Source: Symbiobacterium sp040797425
GTDB taxonomy: Bacteria; Bacillota; Sulfobacillia; Symbiobacteriales; Symbiobacteriaceae
Reading direction: 5' to 3'
Assembly (NCBI RefSeq): GCF_040797425.1
Contig: NZ_JBFNEH010000035.1
Coordinates: 1 to 42,961, forward strand
Length of the DNA: 42,961 nt
Shown in pieces: positions 32,463 through 39,469 of the stretch. Position 1 is the stretch's first letter. Every line of letters begins with the position of its first letter. The notes under the pieces were generated by a model that saw only the letters and a list, made by a program, of their open reading frames with translations, was not told the origin of the DNA and made no database searches. Made by a program: the position numbers and the translations under genes.

Positions 32463-32990
32463 GTGAGATTCCTGCCGGTCCTCCTCGTCCTCGTTCTGCT
32501 CGCCGGCTGCGGCGGCGTGCGCGAGGAGACGGCGGCCCCAGGGTTGGAGGTGAAGCCGCAGCCGGGTTACCTGGCCGCCAGCATCAAGGGGACCGACGTG
32601 CTGACCGGCGAGCGGATTTCCACGGCCGACCTGAAGGGGCAGCCGGTGTTCCTGAACTTCTGGGCCACCTGGTGCCCGCCGTGCCAGGAAGAGATGCCAG
32701 CGATGGAGGCGTTCCACCAGGAGCTGGGCGACGAGGTGCGCGTGGTGGCGGTGAGCGGCGACTCCCTCGACACGCGGGAGAAGATGGCCGCCTTCGCCGA
32801 GAAGTTCGGGCTCACCTTCCGCGTCGTGCACGACGGGGGCCAGGCCGCCGTCGACTACCAGGTGGCGGGCTTCCCGACCTCGTTCTTCATCGACGCCGAC
32901 GGTGTGATCCGGGTGCGCCACGCCGGGCCGCTGACCCTGGAGCAGATGAAGGAGTACGCACAGCAGGTCTCGAACACAGCAGAAAAATAG
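32463..32990 (+). CDS. TlpA-like thioredoxin-fold lipoprotein
   Basis: A 175-residue exported lipoprotein. The signal ends in the lipobox LLAGC (C16). A TlpA/ResA-type thioredoxin domain follows, with LKGQPVFLNFWATWCPPCQE (CPPC at about 70-73), VVAVSGDSLDTREKM and the cis-proline VAGFPTSFFIDADG. It would reduce disulfides outside the membrane, as in cytochrome c or copper-protein maturation. GTG 32463 has GAGGGG 6 nt upstream; an in-frame GTG at 32445 would place extra polar residues before the signal. A TATACT at 32405-32410 may be its -10. DUF1405, CsoR and a P1B fragment follow closely. Confidence 0.9.
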   Translation: MRFLPVLLVLVLLAGCGGVREETAAPGLEVKPQPGYLAASIKGTDVLTGERISTADLKGQPVFLNFWATWCPPCQEEMPAMEAFHQELGDEVRVVAVSGDSLDTREKMAAFAEKFGLTFRVVHDGGQAAVDYQVAGFPTSFFIDADGVIRVRHAGPLTLEQMKEYAQQVSNTAEK

Positions 32991-33017
32991 TCCGCGGCAA
33001 GGGGTAAGCCTACTCGA

Positions 33018-33656
33018 ATGACCCGTCTGAGGGAGTTCTTCCGCAGCGTCGCCCGCGACCGGCGCTGGTGGTGGGCGCTGTTCTGGATCAACCTGCTTGG
33101 CTCGCTCTACGGTTTCTACTGGTACTGGCCGCAGCTCGCGCAAACGCCTCGCAGCCGCTGGTTCATCGTGCCCGACAGCCCCGGGGCCACCTTCCTGTTT
33201 ACCATCTGGCTGGGCCTGATGCTGGCCGGGCTCGACTGGCGCAGGCCGGCGATGCAGCTCCTGGCCGCGGTGGCCTTCGTCTCGAACATGAAGTACGGTC
33301 TGTGGACGGCCACCGTGCTGCCAGAGGCCGGCATCAAGTATGGGTGGGAGTTCCAGTTCGTCCACCTCACCCTGTCGCATCTGGGCATGTGGGCCCAGGG
33401 GCTGATCTTCGCCCGCCACTACCGCCCGGCCTGGCCGGCGGCCGGCCTGGCCCTGGCCTGGATGCTGGTGCAGGACGTGGTGGACTACCGCATCTGGATG
33501 ACGCACCCGACCCTGCCGTACCGGTCGGAGTTTGCGTTTGCGCGCGGCATGGCCGTGGCCCTCTCGCTCATCTGGGGGACGTTCCTGCTGGTGCAGGGGC
33601 TGTGGGAGCGGAAGGGCCAGGGCGGGGTGAGGAAGGAGGTCGTCACCGATGTCTGA
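33018..33656 (+). CDS. DUF1405 membrane protein (YpjA-like)
   Basis: A 212-residue membrane protein with about six helices matching DUF1405, found in Bacilli and relatives. Recognisable parts are WWWALFWINLLGSLYGFYWY, FIVPDSPGATFLFTIWLG, NMKYGLWTATVL and HLTLSHLGMWAQGLIF. Function is unknown. It starts 27 bp after the lipoprotein gene, and its stop overlaps the csoR start by 8 bp. Confidence 0.85.
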   Translation: MTRLREFFRSVARDRRWWWALFWINLLGSLYGFYWYWPQLAQTPRSRWFIVPDSPGATFLFTIWLGLMLAGLDWRRPAMQLLAAVAFVSNMKYGLWTATVLPEAGIKYGWEFQFVHLTLSHLGMWAQGLIFARHYRPAWPAAGLALAWMLVQDVVDYRIWMTHPTLPYRSEFAFARGMAVALSLIWGTFLLVQGLWERKGQGGVRKEVVTDV

Positions 33657-33945
33657 GAAGCGGCCGGGGGAGCGTGTGCCGCTGGTGCGCGACAGGCAGG
33701 GCATCCTCGACAGGCTGAAGAAGATCGAGGGCCAGGTCCGCGGCCTGCAGCGGATGGTGGAGGAGGACCGCTACTGCGTCGACATCCTTAACCAGGTGGC
33801 CGCCGTGGAGGCGGCCCTCAACAAGGTGAGCCTGATGCTGTTGGAGGGCCACGCCAAAGGCTGCATGGCGGCCGCGGTGCGGCGCGGCGAGGGTGACGAG
33901 GCAGTGGAAGAGCTGATGCAGGTGCTGGGGCGTTTCCTCCGATGA
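33649..33945 (+). CDS. csoR: CsoR/FrmR-family metal-sensing repressor
   Basis: A 98-residue all-helical DNA-binding repressor. The Cys-His-Cys site of copper-sensing CsoR is complete: C43 (RYCVDILNQV), H68 and C72 (LLEGHAKGCM). The N-terminal LDRLKKIEGQVRGLQRMVEE is typical. CsoR releases DNA when Cu(I) binds and usually controls a copper ATPase and a chaperone. Here it overlaps the DUF1405 gene by 8 bp and the next gene by 4 bp (ATGA), so copper probably regulates this operon. The operator is not identified. Confidence 0.9.
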   Translation: MSEKRPGERVPLVRDRQGILDRLKKIEGQVRGLQRMVEEDRYCVDILNQVAAVEAALNKVSLMLLEGHAKGCMAAAVRRGEGDEAVEELMQVLGRFLR

Positions 33946-34352
33946 GTGGGAGACCGGCGCGTTCCCGCACCCGGGCGGAACGACTCGGGCGGCTGGTGAT
34001 CACGGCGATCTTCGCGCTGCCGCTGCTGGCCGATTCCGCGGCCCAGGCCCTGGGCTACGAACTCTTCTGCCTGGCCGACCCGAAGCTGCAGGCGGTGTGG
34101 GGCTCCCTGCTGCAACTGGTCGGCGGCTGGCCACTCTACGCCGATGCGCTCGCCGAGGCGCGGCAGCGCCGGGTTGGGCGGCCGGCGCTGATCAGCTTAC
34201 TCTCCACGGTGCTTTACGGCGCCGGGCTTTACGGGTCGGTGCGGAGCGTGCCGGCGAGGGGCCACTTCCTGGCGGCCGGCGGGCTTCTCCTGCTGGGCCA
34301 TCTGCTCGAGTACCGCGCCGGCCGGGGCGCCTCCGCCTCACCGCAGTGGTAG
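33942..34352 (+). CDS. P1B-ATPase-like membrane fragment, stand-alone
   Basis: A 136-residue protein with about four hydrophobic segments. Its sequence resembles the first membrane helices of heavy-metal P1B ATPases: LGYELFCLADPKLQAVWGSL then LLQLVGGWPLYADALAEARQ, then RPALISLLSTVLYGAGLYGS, and LLLLGHLLEYRAGRGAS, equivalent to the xGxxLExRAxGxAS that precedes the actuator domain. The ion-binding CPC helix, the phosphorylation site DKTG and the ATP domain are absent. It is therefore either a truncated pump or a shortened accessory protein. Coupling to csoR by ATGA and an intact frame to a strong terminator favour expression. Its function cannot be metal pumping by itself. Confidence 0.7.
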   Translation: MSGRPARSRTRAERLGRLVITAIFALPLLADSAAQALGYELFCLADPKLQAVWGSLLQLVGGWPLYADALAEARQRRVGRPALISLLSTVLYGAGLYGSVRSVPARGHFLAAGGLLLLGHLLEYRAGRGASASPQW

Positions 34353-34368
34353 GCAATCGAACACAGGA

Positions 34369-34395
34369 AGGGCCGTGGGCACCGCCCACGGCCCT
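34369..34395. terminator. Strong hairpin between convergent genes
   Basis: AGGGCCGTGGGC (34369-34380) pairs perfectly with GCCCACGGCCCT (34384-34395) over a 3-nt loop. It serves the CsoR operon and the converging small gene; the T-run is poor. Confidence 0.75.
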
Positions 34396-34430
34396 CAGCG
34401 CGCCCGCAGGATGGCCGAATGTAGGAAGGA

Positions 34431-34664
34431 TCAGATGCCGAACCAGCCCGGGTACGCGGCGATGGCAGGGATTCCCGCCGTCGTCGGGTAGGCGGATGGC
34501 ACCGTGGCCACGGTGGTGACGGGCACCGCGTACTCGTAGACCCGATAGACTGTCGCGTTCGCGGCCGGGTACCAGGCCGAGCCGGGCGCGATGAACAGGT
34601 CGTCTGCACCGGCCTGGGCGCCGATGAACGGGGAGAAGGCGGTTCCGAATCCACCAAAGTTCAT
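34431..34664 (-). CDS. Small Tyr/Val/Ala-rich protein, copy 2 (probable spore-layer protein)
   Basis: A 77-residue paralogue of the protein at 5089-5337, nearly identical except at both ends: it starts MNFGGFGTAF where copy 1 has MQYGGFGKIPAF, has SAW for AAA after IAPG, and ends YPGWFGI. ATG 34664 follows AAAGGAGA with about 10-nt spacing; an upstream in-frame start would add residues absent from copy 1. The promoter at 34725-34755 is of the same SigK-like form. There is no signal peptide, so it is probably made in the mother cell and assembled by itself. Function is inferred from promoter and composition only. Confidence 0.87.
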   Translation of the reverse strand: MNFGGFGTAFSPFIGAQAGADDLFIAPGSAWYPAANATVYRVYEYAVPVTTVATVPSAYPTTAGIPAIAAYPGWFGI

Positions 34665-34724
34665 CCGCTGCGCTCTCCTTTCGACTCGTGACCTCGGCAA
34701 GCTCCTCCTGAGGGGGCTTGCTCT

Positions 34725-34755
34725 CAGCCTATGAGCGATCGCGGCCGGGGGTGAA
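34725..34755 (-). promoter_or_regulatory. SigK-like promoter of small protein copy 2
   Basis: On the minus strand TTCAC, 17 nt, CATAGGCTG. This is the same layout as copy 1. It overlaps the 3' end of the methyltransferase gene. Confidence 0.6.
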
Positions 34756-35556
34756 TGGTTTGATGGCTATTGCTTCCAGGGCGGACCAGGTGACCGGGAA
34801 GCCGCCCGGCCATCCGGCGGCCATCAGCCGCACCGCCGCGGCCTGCAGCGCCGCGACCTCTGCGTCGGTCAGGTCGCCCGACCACGTGGGGGCGATCACC
34901 GACATGAGCTGCACAAAGGAAACCGGTTCGGTCACCAGGTGGCGCTGGATGTGGTTTTCAAATCGCAGCACGGCGAGCCCGGCCGCCTCCATGAGGGACG
35001 CCACCTCCTCCGGCGTGGGCAACTCCGGCACCGGTGCGGCGCGCTCGGGCCCCAGGATGGCGCGGATCACGGCGTCGATCAGCAGGAACCACTCCCGGAA
35101 GCCCGGGGCCGTGGCGGCGATCAGGACCAGGTAGCCCCCCGGCTTCAGGACGCGGGCCATCTGCCGCATCGTCCCGGGCCGGTCCTGGAACCAGTGGAAG
35201 ACCGAGTTGCAGATGACCAGGTCGAAGGTGGCGTCCGGGAACGGCAGGCGTTCGGCGTCGCCCAGGATGATCCGGGCCGGAGCGCCCAGCCGGCGGGCCT
35301 TGGCGGTGGCCACCGCCACCATGCCCGGCGAGATGTCGATGCCCACCAGGAGGCCGGTGGGTGCGAAGCGGCGGGCCGCTTCCAGCAGGTTGAGCCCGGT
35401 GCCGCAGCCCACGTCGAGGATGTTGGGCCGCGGCCCGAGGCGCACAAAGGGCAGGAGCCGGCGAATGGCCGCGAGGTACCCGAAGCCGGCCAGGCCGTCG
35501 TAGAGAGCGGACGTCCGCGAGTACCCCCGGGCCAGCCGATCCTTCACGCCTTCCAC
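34729..35556 (-). CDS. SAM-dependent class I methyltransferase
   Basis: A 275-residue methyltransferase. Motif I is NILDVGCGTGLNLLEAARRF (about 45-64), followed by GIDISPGMVAVATAKARRLG (motif post I), GDAERLPFPDATFDLVICNS (motif II) and VLKPGGYLVLIAAT (motif III). It resembles UbiE/Methyltransf_11 enzymes. The C-terminal third is likely the substrate-binding part. Substrate unknown. Start GTG 35556 has GGGAGGT 8 nt upstream. Its 3' end carries the promoter of the next minus-strand gene. Confidence 0.88.
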   Translation of the reverse strand: MEGVKDRLARGYSRTSALYDGLAGFGYLAAIRRLLPFVRLGPRPNILDVGCGTGLNLLEAARRFAPTGLLVGIDISPGMVAVATAKARRLGAPARIILGDAERLPFPDATFDLVICNSVFHWFQDRPGTMRQMARVLKPGGYLVLIAATAPGFREWFLLIDAVIRAILGPERAAPVPELPTPEEVASLMEAAGLAVLRFENHIQRHLVTEPVSFVQLMSVIAPTWSGDLTDAEVAALQAAAVRLMAAGWPGGFPVTWSALEAIAIKPFTPGRDRS

Positions 35557-35611
35557 ACCACTCTACCTCCCGGCCCCAGCATATTCAGGGGGCGCGCGTT
35601 CTTCCCCTGGG

Positions 35612-35639
35612 ACCGTTTCGGCACCGGCCCCATAGGATG
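35612..35639 (+). promoter_or_regulatory. SigK-like promoter of the Pro-rich protein
   Basis: AC (35612-35613), 17 nt, CATAGGATG (35631-35639); the predicted transcript would start about 20 bp before the ribosome-binding site. Confidence 0.5.
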
Positions 35640-35674
35640 GCCTGAACCAGGCCAAACGCGTGCTGAGAGGTGGT

Positions 35675-36775
35675 ATGTCGATGCGATACGGTCTCATCGT
35701 TGCCCCGCCCTTCCTGCCGCCCGGCGGGATGAGGCTGCCCGGGCCCCCGCCGCCCATGCCGCCGATGCCGGTCCCGCCGCCCCGGCCGCCGGCCGCACCC
35801 CAGGCCCTGCCCACCGCAGCGGCACAGCCGGCTCTGGCCCAGTCCGGCCAGTCCGGCGCGGGGGAGGCGCAGCCTGCGGGCGCGCAGGGCGCCGCGGCAG
35901 GGCAGGCGCTGGGGCTGACGGAGTCGCAGGGATGGGGCGCGCCCGGCCCCCAGGGGACGCCCTCCGGGGCGGTGCCCGGGCTGCCGGTGGCAGGGCCCGG
36001 TCCGCAGGCGGTTCCGGTGATGGCCCCGCTCGCGGGGCCGGCGCCTTCGCCCGGGTTGACCGGGCCCCGTGTCGTCCCGGTGGCGGCACCCGGAGCGCAG
36101 GGGCTTCCGGGCGCGATGCCCGGCCTCCCGCTCGGGTTGCCCGGCCTGCAGGCGGTTCCGGTCATGGCTCCGGCCGGTCCCCAGGCGCTGCCAGCGGCGA
36201 CTGCTCCGCAGGGGATCCCGTCAGTGGGGTCGGTCGGGCCGCAGGCGGTCCCTGGGGCAGCGCCCGCTGCGCCGATGGCTCCGTCGATGGCCCCTGCCGG
36301 CGGACCGGTGCCGCCGGCCGGGGTGCCCGGCACCCGGGTCGTGCCGCCGGCGGTTCCTGCAACCCTGGGCCTTGGGGGGATGGCGCAGGGGTTCCCCGCC
36401 ATCCCGGTGGGCGCTTTCGGAGGGCTCCCGGGGGCGCCGTGGCCGGCCGCACCTGACCCGGACGACGCGGCGGATGAGGGGGTTTCCTCCCAGAGCACGA
36501 TGGCGGCCGCCAGGAACGGCGGGCCCTTCTGGGCGCAGCAGCAGGCCCTGGCGCAGCAACTCCTCGCCCAGCAGGCGGTGCAGCAGCAGGCCGCCCTGGC
36601 CGCCATGCTCCCCGGCCTCGCCGCACAGGTGGTGGGGACGGCCCCGTCCGAACCGGTCGCAGCTCTCCCGACTGCCTCCGGTACGGCTGCCTCGGAGGCG
36701 AGGCGGGAGCGCAGGGTACGTGCAGGTACTTACTCCACCAGGGGGCTGCAAGGCGGCTACTCCACCCGCGGTTAG
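35675..36775 (+). CDS. Long Pro/Ala/Gly-rich low-complexity protein (possible spore surface protein)
   Basis: A 366-residue protein with no recognisable domain. The N-terminus has LPGPPPPMPPMPVPPPRPP. The centre repeats short units such as QAVPVMAP (twice), RVVP (three times) and GLPGA/GLPVA. A Gln-rich coiled segment (WAQQQALAQQLLAQQAVQQQ) follows near residue 290. The basic C-terminus ends with a duplicated YSTRG. This pattern resembles spore coat or appendage proteins. GAGAGGTGG precedes ATG 35675 and ATG 35681, and either may be used. The SigK-like promoter supports a late-sporulation role. The codon pattern is that of GC-rich coding DNA, so I take it as real, but low-complexity sequence weakens any inference. 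Confidence 0.7.
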   Translation: MSMRYGLIVAPPFLPPGGMRLPGPPPPMPPMPVPPPRPPAAPQALPTAAAQPALAQSGQSGAGEAQPAGAQGAAAGQALGLTESQGWGAPGPQGTPSGAVPGLPVAGPGPQAVPVMAPLAGPAPSPGLTGPRVVPVAAPGAQGLPGAMPGLPLGLPGLQAVPVMAPAGPQALPAATAPQGIPSVGSVGPQAVPGAAPAAPMAPSMAPAGGPVPPAGVPGTRVVPPAVPATLGLGGMAQGFPAIPVGAFGGLPGAPWPAAPDPDDAADEGVSSQSTMAAARNGGPFWAQQQALAQQLLAQQAVQQQAALAAMLPGLAAQVVGTAPSEPVAALPTASGTAASEARRERRVRAGTYSTRGLQGGYSTRG

Positions 36776-36787
36776 CCCCCGGGAGAC

Positions 36788-36827
36788 GCCCGGCCCGGGC
36801 GCGCCGTCGGAGGCGCCCCGGGCCGGC
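36788..36827 (+). terminator. GC-rich hairpin after the Pro-rich gene
   Basis: A stem of about 14 bp with two bulges (GCCCGGCCCGGGCGC against GCGCCCCGGGCCGGC) begins 13 bp after the stop. There is no T-run. Confidence 0.5.
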
Positions 36828-36924
36828 GCCGCGCCCGGGCCGGAGGGTTTCCGCCCGGAGCGTGCAGGATATTTGCATCTTCGAAACGTCAATGATACTT
36901 CCACACAGGGTAAAGAGTTGGTAC

Positions 36925-36930
36925 TATAGT
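36925..36930 (+). promoter_or_regulatory. Possible -10 of the TCA operon promoter
   Basis: TATAGT lies in an AT-rich stretch 240 bp upstream of icd. TTCCAC (36899-36904) is a poor -35 with a 20-bp spacer, so the call is weak. Confidence 0.35.
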
Positions 36931-37010
36931 GCATGAGGGCAATCAGACATAGTCCTGACATGCACTGACTATCCTCCACTATGCTCATTCTGTGATCATG
37001 TTCACGATCT

Positions 37011-37131
37011 TGACCGGCGCGGACAGCCCACCGTGTCCGGTCAGGTGTTCCATTTCGCATAGCGGAGGGTACAGGCTCTCCTGACCCCCGAACCATGCGG
37101 GGTCCTCTCCAGCAGGCTGCCTGCGCCCTCC
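37011..37131 (+). ncRNA. Structured leader upstream of icd (possible regulatory RNA)
   Basis: Two separate helical units are seen. In the first, TGACC/GGTCA (37011-37015, 37039-37043) and GGACA/TGTCC (37021-37025, 37034-37038) stack around a 5-nt bulge. In the second, GGAGGG/CCCTCC (37064-37069, 37126-37131) and CAGGC/GCCTG (37072-37076, 37119-37123) close a domain that contains GACCCC/GGGGTC (37083-37088, 37099-37104). There is no T-rich terminator. It matches no riboswitch class that I recognise. Confidence 0.4.
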
Positions 37132-37171
37132 CGGCGGCGGCGATGGCCGCAAGAACGATGGAGGTGCTGTT

Positions 37172-38437
37172 GTGGCGAAGTTCACCAAGCTGACCCCGCC
37201 CGCGGGTGAGAAGATCACCATGCAGAACGGCCGGCTGGTCGTTCCAGACAACCCCATCATCCCTTTCATCGAGGGTGACGGTACCGGCCCCGACATCTGG
37301 GCGGCCGCCCAGCCCGTGATCGACGCCGCGGTGGAAAAGGCGTATGGCGGCAAGCGGAAGATCTCCTGGTTCGAGGTCTATGCCGGTGAGAAGTGCCTGA
37401 ACAAGTTCGGCGAGTGGCTGATCGACGACACCCTGGAGGCCATCCGCGAGTACCGCATCGCCATCAAGGGTCCGCTGACGACGCCGGTGGGCGGCGGCAT
37501 CCGCTCGCTGAACGTGACCCTGCGGCAGATGCTCGACCTGTACGCCTGCGTCCGTCCGGTGCGCTGGTTCCCCGGCGTTCCCAGCCCGGTGAAGGAGCCG
37601 CAGAAGACCAACGTGGTCATCTTCCGGGAGAACACCGAGGACATCTACGCGGGCATTGAGTGGAAGGCCGGCACCCCCGAGGCGCGCAAGATGCAGCAGC
37701 TGCTCACGGAGGAGATGGGGGTCCGCATCCCCAACGCCGACCGCAGCGACCTGGTGGGCATCGGCGTCAAGCCGGTGACGGAGTTCGGCTCCAAGCGGCT
37801 GGTCCGGGCCGCCATCCAGTACGCCATCGACAACAAGCGCAGGTCCGTGACGCTGGTGCACAAGGGCAACATCCAGAAGTTCACCGAGGGCGCCTTCCGC
37901 GACTGGGGGTACCAGGTGGCCCTGGAGGAGTTCCGCCCCTACGTCATCACGGAGGAAGAGCTCTGGTCTGACGAGTACAAGGGCAAGATGCCGGAGGGCA
38001 AGATCCTGATTCGCGACCGCATCGCAGACATCAGCTTCCAGCAGCTGCTCATGCGGCCCGAGGAGTGGGACGTGATCGCCACCCTCAACCTGAACGGCGA
38101 CTACCTCTCCGACCACGTGGCCGCCATCGTGGGCGGCATCGGCATCGCGCCCGGCGCCAACATCTCCTACAGCGACGGCTACGGCCTGTTCGAGGCGACC
38201 CACGGCACCGCCCCGAAGTACGCCGGCCTCGACAAGGTGAACCCGGGCTCGGTGATCCTCTCGGGCGAGATGATGCTCCGGCACATGGGCTGGCAAGAGG
38301 CGGCCGACCTGATCATCAAGGGTCTCAGCGCCACCATCGCCCAGAAGACCGTCACGTACGACTTCGCCCGCCTCATGGAGGGCGCGACCGAAGTGAAGTG
38401 CTCCGAGTTCGGGCGGCTCATCATCGAGAACATGTAG
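37172..38437 (+). CDS. icd: Isocitrate dehydrogenase (NADP+)
   Basis: A 421-residue enzyme that oxidises isocitrate to 2-oxoglutarate. It follows the E. coli Icd type: GGGIRSLNVTLRQMLDLYAC holds the active-site Ser (about 112) and Arg, FRENTEDIYAGIEW follows, the catalytic Lys/Tyr lie in the middle, and the metal-binding region is near LNGDYLSDHVAAIVGGIGIA. TAPKYAGLDKVNPGS carries the Lys-Tyr pair that selects NADP+. GTG 37172 has GGAGGT 6 nt upstream. It is the first gene of the icd-mdh-gltA operon (35-bp and 49-bp gaps). Confidence 0.95.
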   Translation: MAKFTKLTPPAGEKITMQNGRLVVPDNPIIPFIEGDGTGPDIWAAAQPVIDAAVEKAYGGKRKISWFEVYAGEKCLNKFGEWLIDDTLEAIREYRIAIKGPLTTPVGGGIRSLNVTLRQMLDLYACVRPVRWFPGVPSPVKEPQKTNVVIFRENTEDIYAGIEWKAGTPEARKMQQLLTEEMGVRIPNADRSDLVGIGVKPVTEFGSKRLVRAAIQYAIDNKRRSVTLVHKGNIQKFTEGAFRDWGYQVALEEFRPYVITEEELWSDEYKGKMPEGKILIRDRIADISFQQLLMRPEEWDVIATLNLNGDYLSDHVAAIVGGIGIAPGANISYSDGYGLFEATHGTAPKYAGLDKVNPGSVILSGEMMLRHMGWQEAADLIIKGLSATIAQKTVTYDFARLMEGATEVKCSEFGRLIIENM

Positions 38438-38472
38438 ACTGACGGGATTTTGGGAAGGAGCATGAGTCACTG

Positions 38473-39420
38473 ATGAGACGGAACAAGATCGCAATTATCG
38501 GATCGGGCTTCACCGGGCAGGGAACCGCCCTGTTTGCCGCGGCCCGCGACCTGGGCGACATCGTGCTGGTCGACCTGCCGGCCCGGGAGAACTACGCCAA
38601 GGGCGTGGCCCTCGACATCATGGAGGCGATGCCCGTCTACGGCAGCGACACCCACCTCGTGGGCACCGCCGACTACGAGCAGATCCGGGGCGCCGACGTG
38701 GTGGTCATCACCGCCGGCGTTCCCCGCAAGCCCGGCATGAGCCGGGAAGACCTGGTCAACACCAACGCGACGATCGTGAAGGACGTGGCCGAGAAGGTGG
38801 CCAAGTACGCCCCTGACTCGGTGATCATCGTCCTCACCAACCCCGTCGACTCGATGACCTACGTGGCCCTGAAGGCCTCGGGCTTCCCCAAGAACCGGGT
38901 CATCGGCCAGTCCGGCGTGCTGGATACCGCCCGCTATCGCACCTTCCTGGCAGAGGCCATCGGCTGCTCCTTCCAGGACGTGGTGGGCTGCGTGCTGGGC
39001 GGCCACGGCGACGACATGGTCCCGCTGGTCCGCTACACCTCCGCCGGCGGCATCCCGGTGGAGAAGCTGCTGCCGAAGGAGACCATCGACGCCATCGTGG
39101 AGCGGACCCGCAAGGGCGGCGGCGAGATCGTCAACCTCATGGGCACCTCCGCCGGCTACGCCCCCGGCATGTCCCTGGTGGAGATGATCGAGGCGATCCT
39201 GAAGGACCGCAAGCGCATCCTGCCGTCCATCGCCTACCTGGAGGGCGAGTACGGCTACCACGACATGTGCATGGGCGTCATGACGGTCCTCGGCGGCAAT
39301 GGCCTCGAGCGGGTGATCGAGCTGGATCTCACCCCCGAGGAGAAGGCTGCCCTGGACAAGAGCGCGGCCGGCGTGAAGAAGCTCGTCGAGATGCTGAAGG
39401 CGGGCATTCTGGCCCAGTAG
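38473..39420 (+). CDS. mdh: Malate dehydrogenase (LDH-like type)
   Basis: A 315-residue NAD-dependent malate dehydrogenase. The Rossmann start is KIAIIGSGFTGQGTALFAAA; the Asp ending strand 2 (IVLVDLPARENYAKG) selects NAD. The substrate arginines are in AGVPRKPGMSREDLVNTN, followed by LTNPVDSMTYVALKASG and the catalytic His in GGHGDDMVPLVRYT. The R-K-P-G substrate loop indicates malate, not lactate. Note FTGQGTA in place of the usual GNVGxxxA in the nucleotide loop, still keeping GxGxxG. It is the middle gene of the TCA operon. Confidence 0.95.
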   Translation: MRRNKIAIIGSGFTGQGTALFAAARDLGDIVLVDLPARENYAKGVALDIMEAMPVYGSDTHLVGTADYEQIRGADVVVITAGVPRKPGMSREDLVNTNATIVKDVAEKVAKYAPDSVIIVLTNPVDSMTYVALKASGFPKNRVIGQSGVLDTARYRTFLAEAIGCSFQDVVGCVLGGHGDDMVPLVRYTSAGGIPVEKLLPKETIDAIVERTRKGGGEIVNLMGTSAGYAPGMSLVEMIEAILKDRKRILPSIAYLEGEYGYHDMCMGVMTVLGGNGLERVIELDLTPEEKAALDKSAAGVKKLVEMLKAGILAQ

Positions 39421-39469
39421 CGCCGCCGCAGCAAGGCAGCCAGATCAGACACGGGGGAGGGGGATAAGC

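Noticed and set aside
36221..38494. Open frame of 757 codons on the minus strand across icd and the Pro-rich gene
   Set aside because: Antisense to the certain icd gene and without a start signal or domain.
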